From an uncultured Lachnospiraceae bacterium (lineage in GTDB: Bacteria; Bacillota; Clostridia; Lachnospirales; Lachnospiraceae): a stretch of DNA of 35,327 nt. The notes under the pieces are model-generated. The model ran no database searches, was not told the origin of the DNA, and saw only the letters and a program-made list of their open reading frames with translations. Location: NCBI GenBank assembly GCA_948470335.1, contig CAOKOL010000038.1:1-35327 (forward strand). The letters run 5' to 3'. This document shows positions 17,414 through 25,432 of this stretch, in pieces. The translations under genes and the position numbers were made by a program. Every line of letters begins with the position of its first letter. Within the stretch, counting starts at the first letter, position 1.

Positions 17414-18382
17414 TTATTCCCGACTGCTTCTCTTCTTTCTCTGCACGTCGATGATAACGGCCAGCATAATAATCACGCCCTTTAACACGTTCTGCCAGAA
17501 GGAGTTGATCTGCATCAGATTCAGGCCGTTGGTAATCACGCCGATAATCAGAATGCCGATCAGGGTGCCTCCCATAGTTCCCACGCCGCCGGACATACTG
17601 GTGCCTCCGATGACCACCGCCGCAATGGCGTCCATCTCAAAGCCGCTGCCAAGGTTTGCGGAAGCCGAACCCAGACGGGCGGACCAGACGATGCCGCCCA
17701 CGCCGCAGAGAACACCGATCAGTACATAGGGAAGCATGTTGTATTTTTTCACATTGACGCCGGAGTACTGGGCCGCCGTCTTATTTCCGCCCAGAGCATA
17801 AATATAGTATCCGAACCGGGTCTTATTCAGCAGAAACCAGGTCATAACCAGCACAAAGGCCGCATAAAGGATAATGATGGAAATGCCGCCGATGCTGGCA
17901 TTGCCCAGGGACGTATAGCCGTCGTTGCGGACACGAATGGTAATGCCGCCGGATATAATCTCCGTCAGCCCCCGCCCGATACACTGGGTAGCCAGCGTCG
18001 CCACAAAGGCGGGAACATGGAGATAGGCGATGGCCATGCCGTTGACGGCCCCCACCAACGCGCCAACTGCCAGACAGGAAACCACTGTCACCCACACCGG
18101 CGCGCCGAGATTGGTCATCATATACGCGCCGATGATGCCGGTCAGACCTACGGTGGAGCCCACAGAAATATCAATCTCCCCCATTAAAATCGCCAGCAGC
18201 ATACCACAACTGATGATGGCGTTCACCGAATTGGAACGCAGCAGATTCAGAAGATTGGACGACGTGAAAAATTTCGGCGTCGAAAAGGATACGATCGCCG
18301 TCAGTATCAGCAGACCGATGATAGTGCCCGCGTTTCTTTTAAGATAGGCCCCCGCTGCTCCGGGACTCTTTGTTTTTTCCAT
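17414..18382 (-). CDS. Sugar ABC transporter permease (RbsC type)
   Basis: 322 residues with 8-10 membrane helices and no cleavable signal. GMLLAILMGEIDISVGSTVGLTGIIGAYMM is the conserved RbsC/BPD_transp_2 opening, and DAIAAVVIGGTSMSGGVGTMGGTLIG is the cytoplasmic ATPase-coupling loop. AGGAGG lies ten bases before the ATG. With the upstream ATPase and lipoprotein it forms a carbohydrate uptake system of the CUT2 (ribose/galactose/xylose) class. Confidence 0.9.
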   Translation of the reverse strand: MEKTKSPGAAGAYLKRNAGTIIGLLILTAIVSFSTPKFFTSSNLLNLLRSNSVNAIISCGMLLAILMGEIDISVGSTVGLTGIIGAYMMTNLGAPVWVTVVSCLAVGALVGAVNGMAIAYLHVPAFVATLATQCIGRGLTEIISGGITIRVRNDGYTSLGNASIGGISIIILYAAFVLVMTWFLLNKTRFGYYIYALGGNKTAAQYSGVNVKKYNMLPYVLIGVLCGVGGIVWSARLGSASANLGSGFEMDAIAAVVIGGTSMSGGVGTMGGTLIGILIIGVITNGLNLMQINSFWQNVLKGVIIMLAVIIDVQRKKRSSRE

Positions 18383-18477
18383 AGTGATAGATACCTCCTA
18401 ATCCAATATCCGCGGCAGTCCTTTCCGTCACGGACCGGTTCCGTTCGTCAGGTCCGGACCGCCGCCGTTCTCAAGAT

Positions 18478-19983
18478 TCACCCTTCCGCGGTCTCGTGCC
18501 TGGTGGCCAGGGCCATCATGGCTTCCTGAGAAAAGTCCTTCGCCGCCAGTTCTCCTGTGATCCTGCCCTCGCACATCACATAACACCGGTTGCACATATT
18601 GATAATCTCCGGCAATTCGGAGGACACCATAACAATCGAAACCCCGGCTCCCGCCAGCTCGTCTATGATGGCATAAATCTCCGCCTTAGAGCCTACGTCG
18701 ATTCCCCGTGTCGGCTCATCCAGTATAATCACCTTCGGATTTTTCGCCAGCCATTTGCTTAGAACCACCTTCTGCTGGTTTCCGCCGCTTAAGTTTTCCG
18801 TCAACTGTTTCGGAGAGGTAATTTTAATGGAAAATTTCTTCCGATAGTCGTCCACCATCTTTCTCCACGCGGCTTTTTTCACCCGAACGCCCTTCACAAA
18901 ATCCGACAGGCAGACCAGACCCATATTGAATTCCACATCGTTTTTCAGAATCAGCCCCTCGCCGCGCCGGTCCTCGGACACATAGACGATCCCGTTGTCT
19001 ATGGCGTCCTGGGGCCTGCGGATGGAAAGCTGCCGTCCGTCCAGGCAGACCTCGCCGCCGGATTTCCGAAACGCGCCGAAGATTGTCTTCATCAGCTCCG
19101 TCCGTCTGGCCCCGACCAGACCGGCAAAGCCGACCACTTCGCCGTAATGGGCCTGAAAACTGACATCCCTGAAATATTTTTCATGGGACAGTCCCTTTAC
19201 CTCCAGGGACACGCCCTTAATCTCATGTTCATTTCTTGTGTAATAACTGCTCAGCTCCCGGCCTACCATCATGCGGATCAGTTCATCTTTATCCGCCCGG
19301 CCGGTTTCCACGTCGCCCGCCATTCTGCCGTCTCTTAACACCACGATCCGGTCCGTGATGGCAAACAGCTCCTCCAGTCTGTGGGAAATATAGATGATTC
19401 CCACCTTCCGTTCCTGTAAGAGACGGATAATGTCGAACAGGGTTTCCACCTCTCCCTGAGAAAGAGAAGACGTAGGCTCATCCATCACCACGATCCGGGC
19501 TTCCGCCGAAACCGCTTTGATAATCTCCACCAACTGCTGCATACCGATGGACAGCTCGCCCACTAGCTGGTCCGCCTTAAGATGCAGATGCAGCTCGTCG
19601 ATCACCTTCTGCGTCTCCTCCTCCATCTTTTTCGCGTCCACCAGCCCCATCCTGTTTTTCAGCTCACGGCCCAGGAACACATTGGCCGCAATGGTTCTGC
19701 CGGGTACCAGGATAATCTCCTGATGGATGATCCTGATTCCGTTGGCGCCGGCCACAGCCGCCGAATGAATCTGCTTTTCCTCGCCGTTTATACGGATTTC
19801 GCCTGAATCCGCCCGGTGTATTCCTCCCAGAATCTTGATCAGCGTGGATTTTCCGGCTCCGTTTTCACCCAGGATCGCCACCACTTCTCCCTCTCCCACC
19901 GAGAGATTGACGCCGTTCAGCACCACATTGGAAGCAAATGCCTTCGTAATCTCTTTCATTTCCAAAAGCTTTGTCTCACTCAT
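18478..19983 (-). CDS. Sugar ABC transporter ATP-binding protein (RbsA/MglA type)
   Basis: 501 residues with two fused ATPase domains, the CUT2 arrangement. Domain 1 has GENGAGKST, LSIGMQQLVEI and VVMDEPTSSL. Domain 2 has the family's degenerate P-loop, here GLVGARRTEL with Arg where relatives usually have Gly, then intact LSGGNQQKV and VIILDEPTRGIDVG. The ATG at 19983 is preceded by AGAGGAA; the upstream in-frame extension of 31 residues has no homologous look and overlaps the leader. It energises uptake with the RbsC-type permease. A terminator separates it from the binding-protein gene, so it is likely made in lower amount. Confidence 0.9.
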   Translation of the reverse strand: MSETKLLEMKEITKAFASNVVLNGVNLSVGEGEVVAILGENGAGKSTLIKILGGIHRADSGEIRINGEEKQIHSAAVAGANGIRIIHQEIILVPGRTIAANVFLGRELKNRMGLVDAKKMEEETQKVIDELHLHLKADQLVGELSIGMQQLVEIIKAVSAEARIVVMDEPTSSLSQGEVETLFDIIRLLQERKVGIIYISHRLEELFAITDRIVVLRDGRMAGDVETGRADKDELIRMMVGRELSSYYTRNEHEIKGVSLEVKGLSHEKYFRDVSFQAHYGEVVGFAGLVGARRTELMKTIFGAFRKSGGEVCLDGRQLSIRRPQDAIDNGIVYVSEDRRGEGLILKNDVEFNMGLVCLSDFVKGVRVKKAAWRKMVDDYRKKFSIKITSPKQLTENLSGGNQQKVVLSKWLAKNPKVIILDEPTRGIDVGSKAEIYAIIDELAGAGVSIVMVSSELPEIINMCNRCYVMCEGRITGELAAKDFSQEAMMALATRHETAEG

Positions 19984-20050
19984 ATATTCCTCTTTCCCGC
20001 GCGTCCGCCGCGTCTGATCGTCCATGGTACAGGCTTCTGGCCGCCCGTCC

Positions 20051-20090
20051 GTAAAAAAGGTCCGGCCCAAAGTCAATCTCTGAGCCGAAC
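20051..20090 (-). terminator. Intra-operon terminator/attenuator after the binding-protein gene
   Basis: In the transcript direction GTTCGGCTC (20090-20082) pairs with GGGCCGGAC (20068-20060) over nine base pairs, two or three of them G-U, followed by CTTTTTT (20059-20053). It lies about 80 bp after the lipoprotein stop. Partial termination here would give more binding protein than transporter. Confidence 0.7.
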
Positions 20091-20168
20091 CCCGTAACCA
20101 AAGACTCTTTACGTCAGCTAATTCTCAAGTCCATGCTGTGATTTTATATTGGGATCCGCCCTGCAAGC

Positions 20169-21248
20169 TTATTCCAGAGTATCCCATGCATCCAGATCGT
20201 AATCGTCAATGTTGCTGGCATCAATGCTGTAAGAAGCAATGCTGGTATTAAATTCGATGGTTTTGCCGTCCAGAAGATCCACGCACTCTTTCACACCCAT
20301 ATAACCCATGTATGTAGGTCTCTGCGCGGAGCTCTGTACCATGGTGCCGTCTTTGATCGCATGCTTTCCGATCGGAGCGCCGTCCTTACCCAGTACGTCG
20401 ATCGTACCGGTCTTTTTCGCATCCTCGATGGCCTGTACGGCACCCAGAGCGGAGGTATCGTTGATACAATAGATAACGTCGATATCGTCATGGGCCTGCA
20501 GAGCATCGGACACTACATTGAAAGCGGCATCCGTGGAACCCTCGCCCTCTACTACCTGTACTTCCACATATTTAGACGGATCAGCGGCATTTTCCTCGAT
20601 GCCTTTCCAGAAGCCTTCCACGTTAATGATACAGGATTCTGCGATCTGTAAATGCACGATCAGGATGTTTGCGCCGTCGGGATGATTTTTGGCAACCCAC
20701 TCGCCGGAAAGATATCCAAGCTGGGTATTGTCAGAAGCGATAATACCGTCTACCAGCTCATAATCTTCTTCCGCAACCACGTTATCAACATTGATTACCT
20801 TTACGCCCGCATCCCTGCATGCCTGCAATACGGTCTGCGCGCCGGCGGAGTCATAGGGAATGTACACAAGAGCGTCGATGCCTGCCGCGATCATATCGTT
20901 GATCTGATCGGCCTGCTTCGTGGGATCGTTCTGAGGATCATAGTAGATCAGCTCGCAGCCCAGCTCGTCACAGGCGGTCTGGCAGCCGTTTAATACTGCC
21001 GTGAAATACTCGTTTGTCAGTGTGTACGGGGAAAAACCGATGGTATAACCGCTGCCGCCTTCCGTGCCGACGGTTTCCGCAACTGTGTCGGCTACGCTTT
21101 CCGCAATCGTCTCTGCGGAAGTCTCTCCCTGTACCTGTGTCTCGGGAGCCTGGGTATCGGGCGCTTTCGTCTCCGCCGGCTTTCCGGAGCAGGCTGCCAT
21201 GGATAACGCAAGCACACCTGCCAAACATACGGATAAAATTTTTTTCAT
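20169..21248 (-). CDS. Sugar ABC transporter substrate-binding lipoprotein (RbsB-like)
   Basis: 359 residues. A lipoprotein signal ends LSMAAC with Cys20 as the acylated residue. It is followed by a Thr/Glu/Ala-rich linker (about 22-65) that tethers the domain to the membrane. The periplasmic-binding-protein fold then starts YTIGFSPYTLTNEYF and continues with DPQNDPTKQADQINDMIAAGIDALVYIP, the pattern of the Peripla_BP_4/RbsB class. The sugar cannot be deduced; the catabolic genes point to a ketose or its precursor. AGGAGG lies seven bases before the ATG. First gene of the operon. Confidence 0.9.
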   Translation of the reverse strand: MKKILSVCLAGVLALSMAACSGKPAETKAPDTQAPETQVQGETSAETIAESVADTVAETVGTEGGSGYTIGFSPYTLTNEYFTAVLNGCQTACDELGCELIYYDPQNDPTKQADQINDMIAAGIDALVYIPYDSAGAQTVLQACRDAGVKVINVDNVVAEEDYELVDGIIASDNTQLGYLSGEWVAKNHPDGANILIVHLQIAESCIINVEGFWKGIEENAADPSKYVEVQVVEGEGSTDAAFNVVSDALQAHDDIDVIYCINDTSALGAVQAIEDAKKTGTIDVLGKDGAPIGKHAIKDGTMVQSSAQRPTYMGYMGVKECVDLLDGKTIEFNTSIASYSIDASNIDDYDLDAWDTLE

Positions 21249-21304
21249 TGAGATATCCTCCTATTTTCATTTAGAATTAGCTGCGCTATATTGATTGTAC
21301 GAAC

Positions 21305-21333
21305 ATATTAACACACCATTTTTTGTACTTCAA
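21305..21333 (-). promoter_or_regulatory. Candidate promoter of the sugar uptake operon
   Basis: Minus strand TTGAAG (21333-21328), 17 bases, TAATAT (21310-21305), about 57 bases before the lipoprotein start. Both hexamers are 4/6 matches, so this is moderate evidence; an alternative start further upstream is possible. Confidence 0.4.
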
Positions 21334-21384
21334 TGATAATTTTGTCCAAAAAAACCGCTCTTATTTGTCTATTTCGCTTAGTTT

Positions 21385-21522
21385 ACGTTTGGTTTTTTCT
21401 CCTATAACGTTTGTTTTTGTTTGAATTTCGACTACAAATAAACTATAACTCCTTTTTTATGCAAAATCTCTAAATTGAAATGTTTATTTCCGTTTGTTTC
21501 CACAAATACCGATGATCGTTTG
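21385..21522. promoter_or_regulatory. Repeated CGTTTG elements, candidate DeoR-family operator region
   Basis: CGTTTG occurs at 21386-21391, 21408-21413, 21491-21496 and 21517-21522, with a related GTTTG at 21419-21423, in an AT-rich gap between the DeoR gene and the sugar operon. Spacings near two helical turns (22, 26 bp) suggest one protein face. DeoR-family repressors commonly bind short direct repeats. Binding by the adjacent regulator is inferred. Confidence 0.5.
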
Positions 21523-21550
21523 TCCCGAAATTTTTTTGTTCCGCTGTTTC

Positions 21551-21609
21551 CCGCAAAAGCAGAGGGCGGAAGAGGCAGACACCACAGGTCTGCCTCTTCC
21601 GCCCTCTGC
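21551..21609 (-). terminator. Terminator of the DeoR-family gene (22-bp perfect stem)
   Basis: Arms 21559-21580 and 21588-21609 are exact inverted repeats of 22 bp with a seven-base loop. On the minus strand the stem is followed by TTTT, 15 bases after the regulator's stop codon. The stem is unusually long for a terminator. Confidence 0.7.
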
Positions 21610-21623
21610 CTCACAGGTCAATA

Positions 21624-22391
21624 TTATTCCGCGATCATCATATTCGCATTATACTTTTTCAACAGATTCCGTCCTTCCTCGTCAATCCCCTCATCGGTAA
21701 TCACCCCGTCTGTCTGGGACAGCGCGCCGAACTCATTCAGATCATAGGTATTGAATTTGGAGGAATCCGCCAGCAGGTAAATCTTTTTCGCCACGGAAAA
21801 AATCGAACTCTTAAAACGGGCTTCCGGCGAATAGCCGTCATAGAGCCGCCCGTCGGTTCCCACCGCCGCAGCCCCCAGAAAGGCGATATCCAGTTGATAC
21901 TTCCGAATCTGTTCCTCCGTCACCGGGCCGTAGCTGCAATTGCTGATTCGTATCATCTCGCCGCCCAGCATAATCACCGAGAGATTGTCAAACGAAAGGG
22001 CATGCTCCGCCACTTTCAGATGATTGGTCACCACCACGGCCCGCACGTCCTTTTCCAGATAGTTGGGAATGATCCTGGTGGTAGAGCCGGCGTCAATAAA
22101 GATCCGCTGCCCGTTTCTCACCAGGGAGGCCGCTTTCGCCGCAATCCGCTCCTTCGCTTCTCTGTGGGAAATCCGGGACTCGTCAAAAGAAATCATCCTG
22201 ACCACCGACTGATTGGCCATCATGGCGCCGCCGTGGGTTCTGGTTATATTGTACTGTTCCGCCAGAAAGTTCAGATCACGCCGTATGGTCATCTCCGAAA
22301 TCTTAAAAATCCGTGCCAGCTCGTTAACCTCAACCCTGTGCTTCTTCTGGAGCATCTCCAATATCGCAAGACATCGTTCGCTTTTGTTCAT
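21624..22391 (-). CDS. DeoR-family transcriptional regulator of sugar metabolism
   Basis: 255 residues. The N-terminal winged helix reads RCLAILEMLQKKHRVEVNELARIFKISEMTIRRDLNFLAEQ, with the typical SEMTIRRDL recognition helix, then THGGAM. The DeoR C-terminal sensor has IFIDAGSTTRIIPNYL and VVTNHLKVAEHAL, and YLLADSSKF near the end; it usually binds a phosphorylated sugar. ATG at 22391 is chosen for the GGAGGG site; a longer start would fall inside the -10. It is transcribed in the same direction as the sugar operon but ends at its own terminator. It most likely represses that operon until a sugar phosphate appears. Confidence 0.9.
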   Translation of the reverse strand: MNKSERCLAILEMLQKKHRVEVNELARIFKISEMTIRRDLNFLAEQYNITRTHGGAMMANQSVVRMISFDESRISHREAKERIAAKAASLVRNGQRIFIDAGSTTRIIPNYLEKDVRAVVVTNHLKVAEHALSFDNLSVIMLGGEMIRISNCSYGPVTEEQIRKYQLDIAFLGAAAVGTDGRLYDGYSPEARFKSSIFSVAKKIYLLADSSKFNTYDLNEFGALSQTDGVITDEGIDEEGRNLLKKYNANMMIAE

Positions 22392-22422
22392 ATAGTCCCT
22401 CCGCTCATTTTGGTATAGAGCC

Positions 22423-22451
22423 ATTATACACGATCCGGCAGGTTTTTGAAA
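22423..22451 (-). promoter_or_regulatory. Promoter of the DeoR-family gene
   Basis: Minus strand TTTCAA (22451-22446), 17 bases, TATAAT (22428-22423), with TG directly before the -10 giving an extended -10 feel. The start codon is 32 bases downstream. Confidence 0.65.
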
Positions 22452-22462
22452 GCTTATTGGAT

Positions 22463-22491
22463 TTGACTGGAAAGAGGATATCTGTTATGAT
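22463..22491 (+). promoter_or_regulatory. Promoter of the ABC-F gene
   Basis: TTGACT (22463-22468), 17 bases, TATGAT (22486-22491). It is divergent from the DeoR promoter, with -35 boxes only 11 bp apart. Confidence 0.65.
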
Positions 22492-22527
22492 TATTTCAGC
22501 AAATTTTAATTAGAAGGAACGAACATC

Positions 22528-24453
22528 ATGATTTTAGCATGCAGCCATATCAGCAAAGCTTTCGGAACCGACCCGATCATCACGGACGGCTCCTTTCATA
22601 TAGAAGAACGGGAAAAAGCCGCCATCGTCGGCATCAACGGCGCCGGAAAATCCACCCTGTTAAAAATGATTATGGGCATCGAGCCCTGCGACGCGGGAGA
22701 GGTGATTCTGGCCAAAGGAAAAACCATCGGATATCTGGCCCAGCATCAGGACGTGCTGGGAGAACATACCATCTACGAGGCGCTGCTGGACGTCAAAAAG
22801 GATATTCTCGGCCTGGAACAGCGGCTGAGGACGCTGGAGGCCCGGATGAAGCAGGCCGACGGGGAGGAGCTTAGTGCCCTGATGGATGCCTATACCAAAG
22901 CCAGCCATGAATTTGAGCTGAAAAACGGCTACGCCTGTCAGAGCGAAGTAACCGGCGTTCTAAAAGGGCTGGGATTTACGGAAGAAGAATTCACGAAAAA
23001 GATTTCCTCCCTCTCCGGCGGGCAGAAAACGCGGGTGTCCCTGGGCAAGCTGCTTCTGTCCAAACCGGACATTATTCTGCTGGACGAGCCTACCAACCAT
23101 CTGGATTTAAACTCCATCACCTGGCTGGAAACCTTTTTGATCAATTACCCCGGCAGCGTGGTGATTGTGGCCCATGACCGGTATTTTCTAAACCGGATCG
23201 TCACCAAGGTCGTGGAGATCGACCAGGGGAAAATCACCGTATTTTCCGGCAATTATACGGACTACGCTCAGAAAAAGGCCCAATTGCGGGAAAATCAGTT
23301 AAAAGCATGGATGAACCAGCAGCAGGAAATCCGCCATCAGGAAGAAGTCATCGCCAAACTGAAATCCTTTAACCGGGAAAAATCCATCAAGCGGGCGGAA
23401 AGCCGGGAAAAAATGCTGGCCAAAATCGACGTGCTGGAAAAGCCCGCCGAGGCAAACACGGAGATGAACATCCATCTCACCCCCCGGACCACAAGCGGCA
23501 ATGACGTGCTGACCGTGGAGGAACTGAAAAAAGGCTTCCGCGAAGAGCCGCTTTTCGAACATCTGAATTTTGAGATCAGGCGGGGGGAGCGGGTGGCCGT
23601 CATCGGAGACAACGGCACCGGAAAAACCACGATCCTGAAACTGATTAACGGCCTGCTGCCCCCCGACGAGGGAAGCATCTCTCTGGGAGCCAAGGTGCAG
23701 ATCGGCTATTATGACCAGGAGCATCAGGTGCTTCACATGGAGAAAACCCTGTTCGACGAATTGCAGGATACCTACCCCCTGATGGACAATACCGCCGTCC
23801 GCAACGTGCTGGCCGCTTTTCTGTTTACCGGAGACGACGCCTTTAAGCAGGTGAAGGATCTCAGCGGCGGCGAGCGGGGCCGGCTGTCCCTGGCCAAGCT
23901 GATGCTGTCGGAAGCGAATTTCCTGATTCTGGATGAGCCTACCAACCATCTGGATATTGTGTCCAAGGAAATTCTGGAGCAGGCTTTAAACCAGTATGCC
24001 GGCACAGTGCTGTTTGTCTCCCATGACCGGTATTTTATCAACCAGACAGCCACCCGGATTCTGGAGCTGACCGGGCGGACGCTGATTAATTATATCGGCA
24101 ATTATGATTACTATCTGGAGAAAAAGGAAGAACTGACCGCCGCCTGTCTCCCCGATGCCGGCCCGGCATCGGAAGCCGTTTCCCCTTCCGAACAGAAGGA
24201 AAGCAGCTCCAGACAGGACTGGCTTGCCTCCCGGGAAAAGCAGGCGAAAGAACGGAAACGCCGGAACGACCTTGCCAAAACCGAAGCCTCTATCGCCGAA
24301 CTGGAGGAACGGGATGCCCGGATCGACCTGCTGCTGACCCAGGAGGACGTCTACACCGACGTTTCCCGGCTGATGGAATTAAATAAAGAAAAAGAAGATC
24401 TTAACAGCCGCCTGGAACAGCTCTATGAGCTGTGGGCGGAGCTGGCGGAGTAG
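22528..24453 (+). CDS. ABC-F family ATPase (ribosome-associated type)
   Basis: 641 residues with two ATPase domains and no membrane segments. Domain 1: GINGAGKST (35-43), LSGGQKTRVSLGKLLL, LLDEPTNHLDL. Domain 2: GDNGTGKTT (360-368), LSGGERGRLSLAKLML, LILDEPTNHLDI. Between them is the charged helical linker (about 245-320) that in ABC-F proteins reaches the ribosomal peptidyl-tRNA site. A C-terminal coiled-coil extension (about 565-640, starting near WLASREKQAKERKRRNDL) resembles the Uup/YdiF-like branch. AAGGAAC lies before the ATG. Members act as translation factors or antibiotic-protection proteins; the sequence does not decide between these. The frame stays open after the TAG (next entry). 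Confidence 0.9.
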   Translation: MILACSHISKAFGTDPIITDGSFHIEEREKAAIVGINGAGKSTLLKMIMGIEPCDAGEVILAKGKTIGYLAQHQDVLGEHTIYEALLDVKKDILGLEQRLRTLEARMKQADGEELSALMDAYTKASHEFELKNGYACQSEVTGVLKGLGFTEEEFTKKISSLSGGQKTRVSLGKLLLSKPDIILLDEPTNHLDLNSITWLETFLINYPGSVVIVAHDRYFLNRIVTKVVEIDQGKITVFSGNYTDYAQKKAQLRENQLKAWMNQQQEIRHQEEVIAKLKSFNREKSIKRAESREKMLAKIDVLEKPAEANTEMNIHLTPRTTSGNDVLTVEELKKGFREEPLFEHLNFEIRRGERVAVIGDNGTGKTTILKLINGLLPPDEGSISLGAKVQIGYYDQEHQVLHMEKTLFDELQDTYPLMDNTAVRNVLAAFLFTGDDAFKQVKDLSGGERGRLSLAKLMLSEANFLILDEPTNHLDIVSKEILEQALNQYAGTVLFVSHDRYFINQTATRILELTGRTLINYIGNYDYYLEKKEELTAACLPDAGPASEAVSPSEQKESSSRQDWLASREKQAKERKRRNDLAKTEASIAELEERDARIDLLLTQEDVYTDVSRLMELNKEKEDLNSRLEQLYELWAELAE

Positions 24454-24702
24454 AACGGAGAAAGACAGCAGCTTATTTTCAAGCGTCTGTCAAAGGAAAG
24501 CTATCGCCGTTTTGAAATTTTGAAAGCATATCGGAACAAGTACCCGACAGATGCCTTTATCATTTATCCGGACAAAAAGGGCTATATCGGCATCAATGCC
24601 TATGACTGGCTGGAAGATGAAAAATTGTATGTTTATGTGTCGCAGGATAATGAGCTGGCTGCTTTTACCGACTTCTTTATGAACCGTTTCGCAACCAAGT
24701 GA
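24454..24702 (+). pseudogene. 83-codon open stretch in frame after the ABC-F stop, possible domain remnant
   Basis: Immediately after the TAG at 24451-24453 the same frame stays open for 82 further residues to a TGA. The translation looks protein-like: KRLSKESYRRFEILKAYR, then AFIIYPDKKGYIGIN, DEKLYVYVSQDNELAAF and ending DFFMNRFATK. The only internal non-ATG start is a TTG at 24520, without a ribosome site. It could be a lost 3' part of a fusion, a remnant of another gene, or a stop-readthrough product. I do not recognise the family. Confidence 0.4.
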
Positions 24703-24709
24703 GGGGAAA

Positions 24710-24737
24710 GATGCTTTCACAAGAAGCCAGAAGCATC
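24710..24737 (-). terminator. Possible terminator for the GntR/ABC cassette
   Basis: On the minus strand GATGCTT pairs with AAGCATC around a 14-base loop and is followed by TTT. Stem and U-run are short, so the call is tentative. Confidence 0.35.
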
Positions 24738-24751
24738 CGCTCCCCCCGGAC

Positions 24752-24798
24752 AAGGAGGATTGAAAATGTTTCGATCAAAACTTTCACTGTTTAACTAA
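24752..24798 (+). pseudogene. Truncated gene start: strong ribosome site plus ten codons
   Basis: AAGGAGG (24752-24758) is followed, seven bases later, by an ATG (24766) that opens MFRSKLSLFN and then stops at TAA 24796-24798. The stop lies inside the 3' end of the convergent ABC-2 permease gene. An ideal ribosome site serving ten codons suggests the 5' stub of a gene whose body was replaced by the GntR/ABC cassette. A genuine tiny peptide or leader is the alternative. Confidence 0.4.
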
Positions 24799-25432
24799 AT
24801 TCTTTATGCCGGTATATTTTTACGGAAACAAAGTATGAACCGATAAATATCACTGCCGCAGCTATGGCAGACACAATCCCTACAAGGGGATGCTGCATGT
24901 TCATCTCACCCGTCAGCGGCGTTAAAACGGCAGATAATAAAGCCCGTAATCCTACCGCCGCAATGGCCGATACAATCATAATGATTTCATTTTTTTCTGT
25001 TCCTATTTTGAGCATAAGGGGATACATGATTCCTGCCATAGCTGCTGAAAGTGTCAGGCCAAACTCATAACCGTAACATATAGACCGAGCATTTGAAAAT
25101 CCATTTGCGGCATAAGCATAAACAGCCGTAATGCTTCCCATAATAATGCCAAGCAGAATCAGTATTGTAAATGAAATGTATTTTGCTTTCATGATATCGT
25201 TGGATTTTACAGGTAAAGTCAGTTCAAATTTGTTCCATTTTGATACTACGTCAGCATGAAGAGAAGTACCCACATTTACGATAAAGATAGATAACTGCAT
25301 GGCTATAATCATTTGAATAAAGCCTTCCTGTTTCACAAAGAAAGATACAACTGCTAAAAACAATGCAATCACAAACGATATTTTTATATTGTTTTCCATT
25401 GAATAAAAATTATTGCGGATTAATCCTTTCAT
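24791..25432 (-). CDS. ABC-2 type transporter permease
   Basis: 213 residues with six hydrophobic helices: about 18-34, 38-55, 86-107, 122-143, 148-165 and 182-203. The N-terminal MKGLIRNNFYSMENNIKISF and the central WNKFELTLPVKSNDIMKAKYI match the ABC2_membrane_5 type. Its ATG overlaps the ATPase stop (ATGA), so it is made in step with the ATPase. Together they form a small exporter or resistance-type ABC pair under GntR control; the substrate is unknown but such pairs often respond to cell-envelope antibiotics. Confidence 0.82.
   Translation of the reverse strand: MKGLIRNNFYSMENNIKISFVIALFLAVVSFFVKQEGFIQMIIAMQLSIFIVNVGTSLHADVVSKWNKFELTLPVKSNDIMKAKYISFTILILLGIIMGSITAVYAYAANGFSNARSICYGYEFGLTLSAAMAGIMYPLMLKIGTEKNEIIMIVSAIAAVGLRALLSAVLTPLTGEMNMQHPLVGIVSAIAAAVIFIGSYFVSVKIYRHKEFS

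Noticed and set aside
22528..24453. Calling the ABC-F protein an antibiotic-resistance determinant
   Set aside because: The C-terminal coiled coil and general form fit housekeeping Uup/YdiF-like ABC-F proteins as well; the sequence alone does not show resistance.
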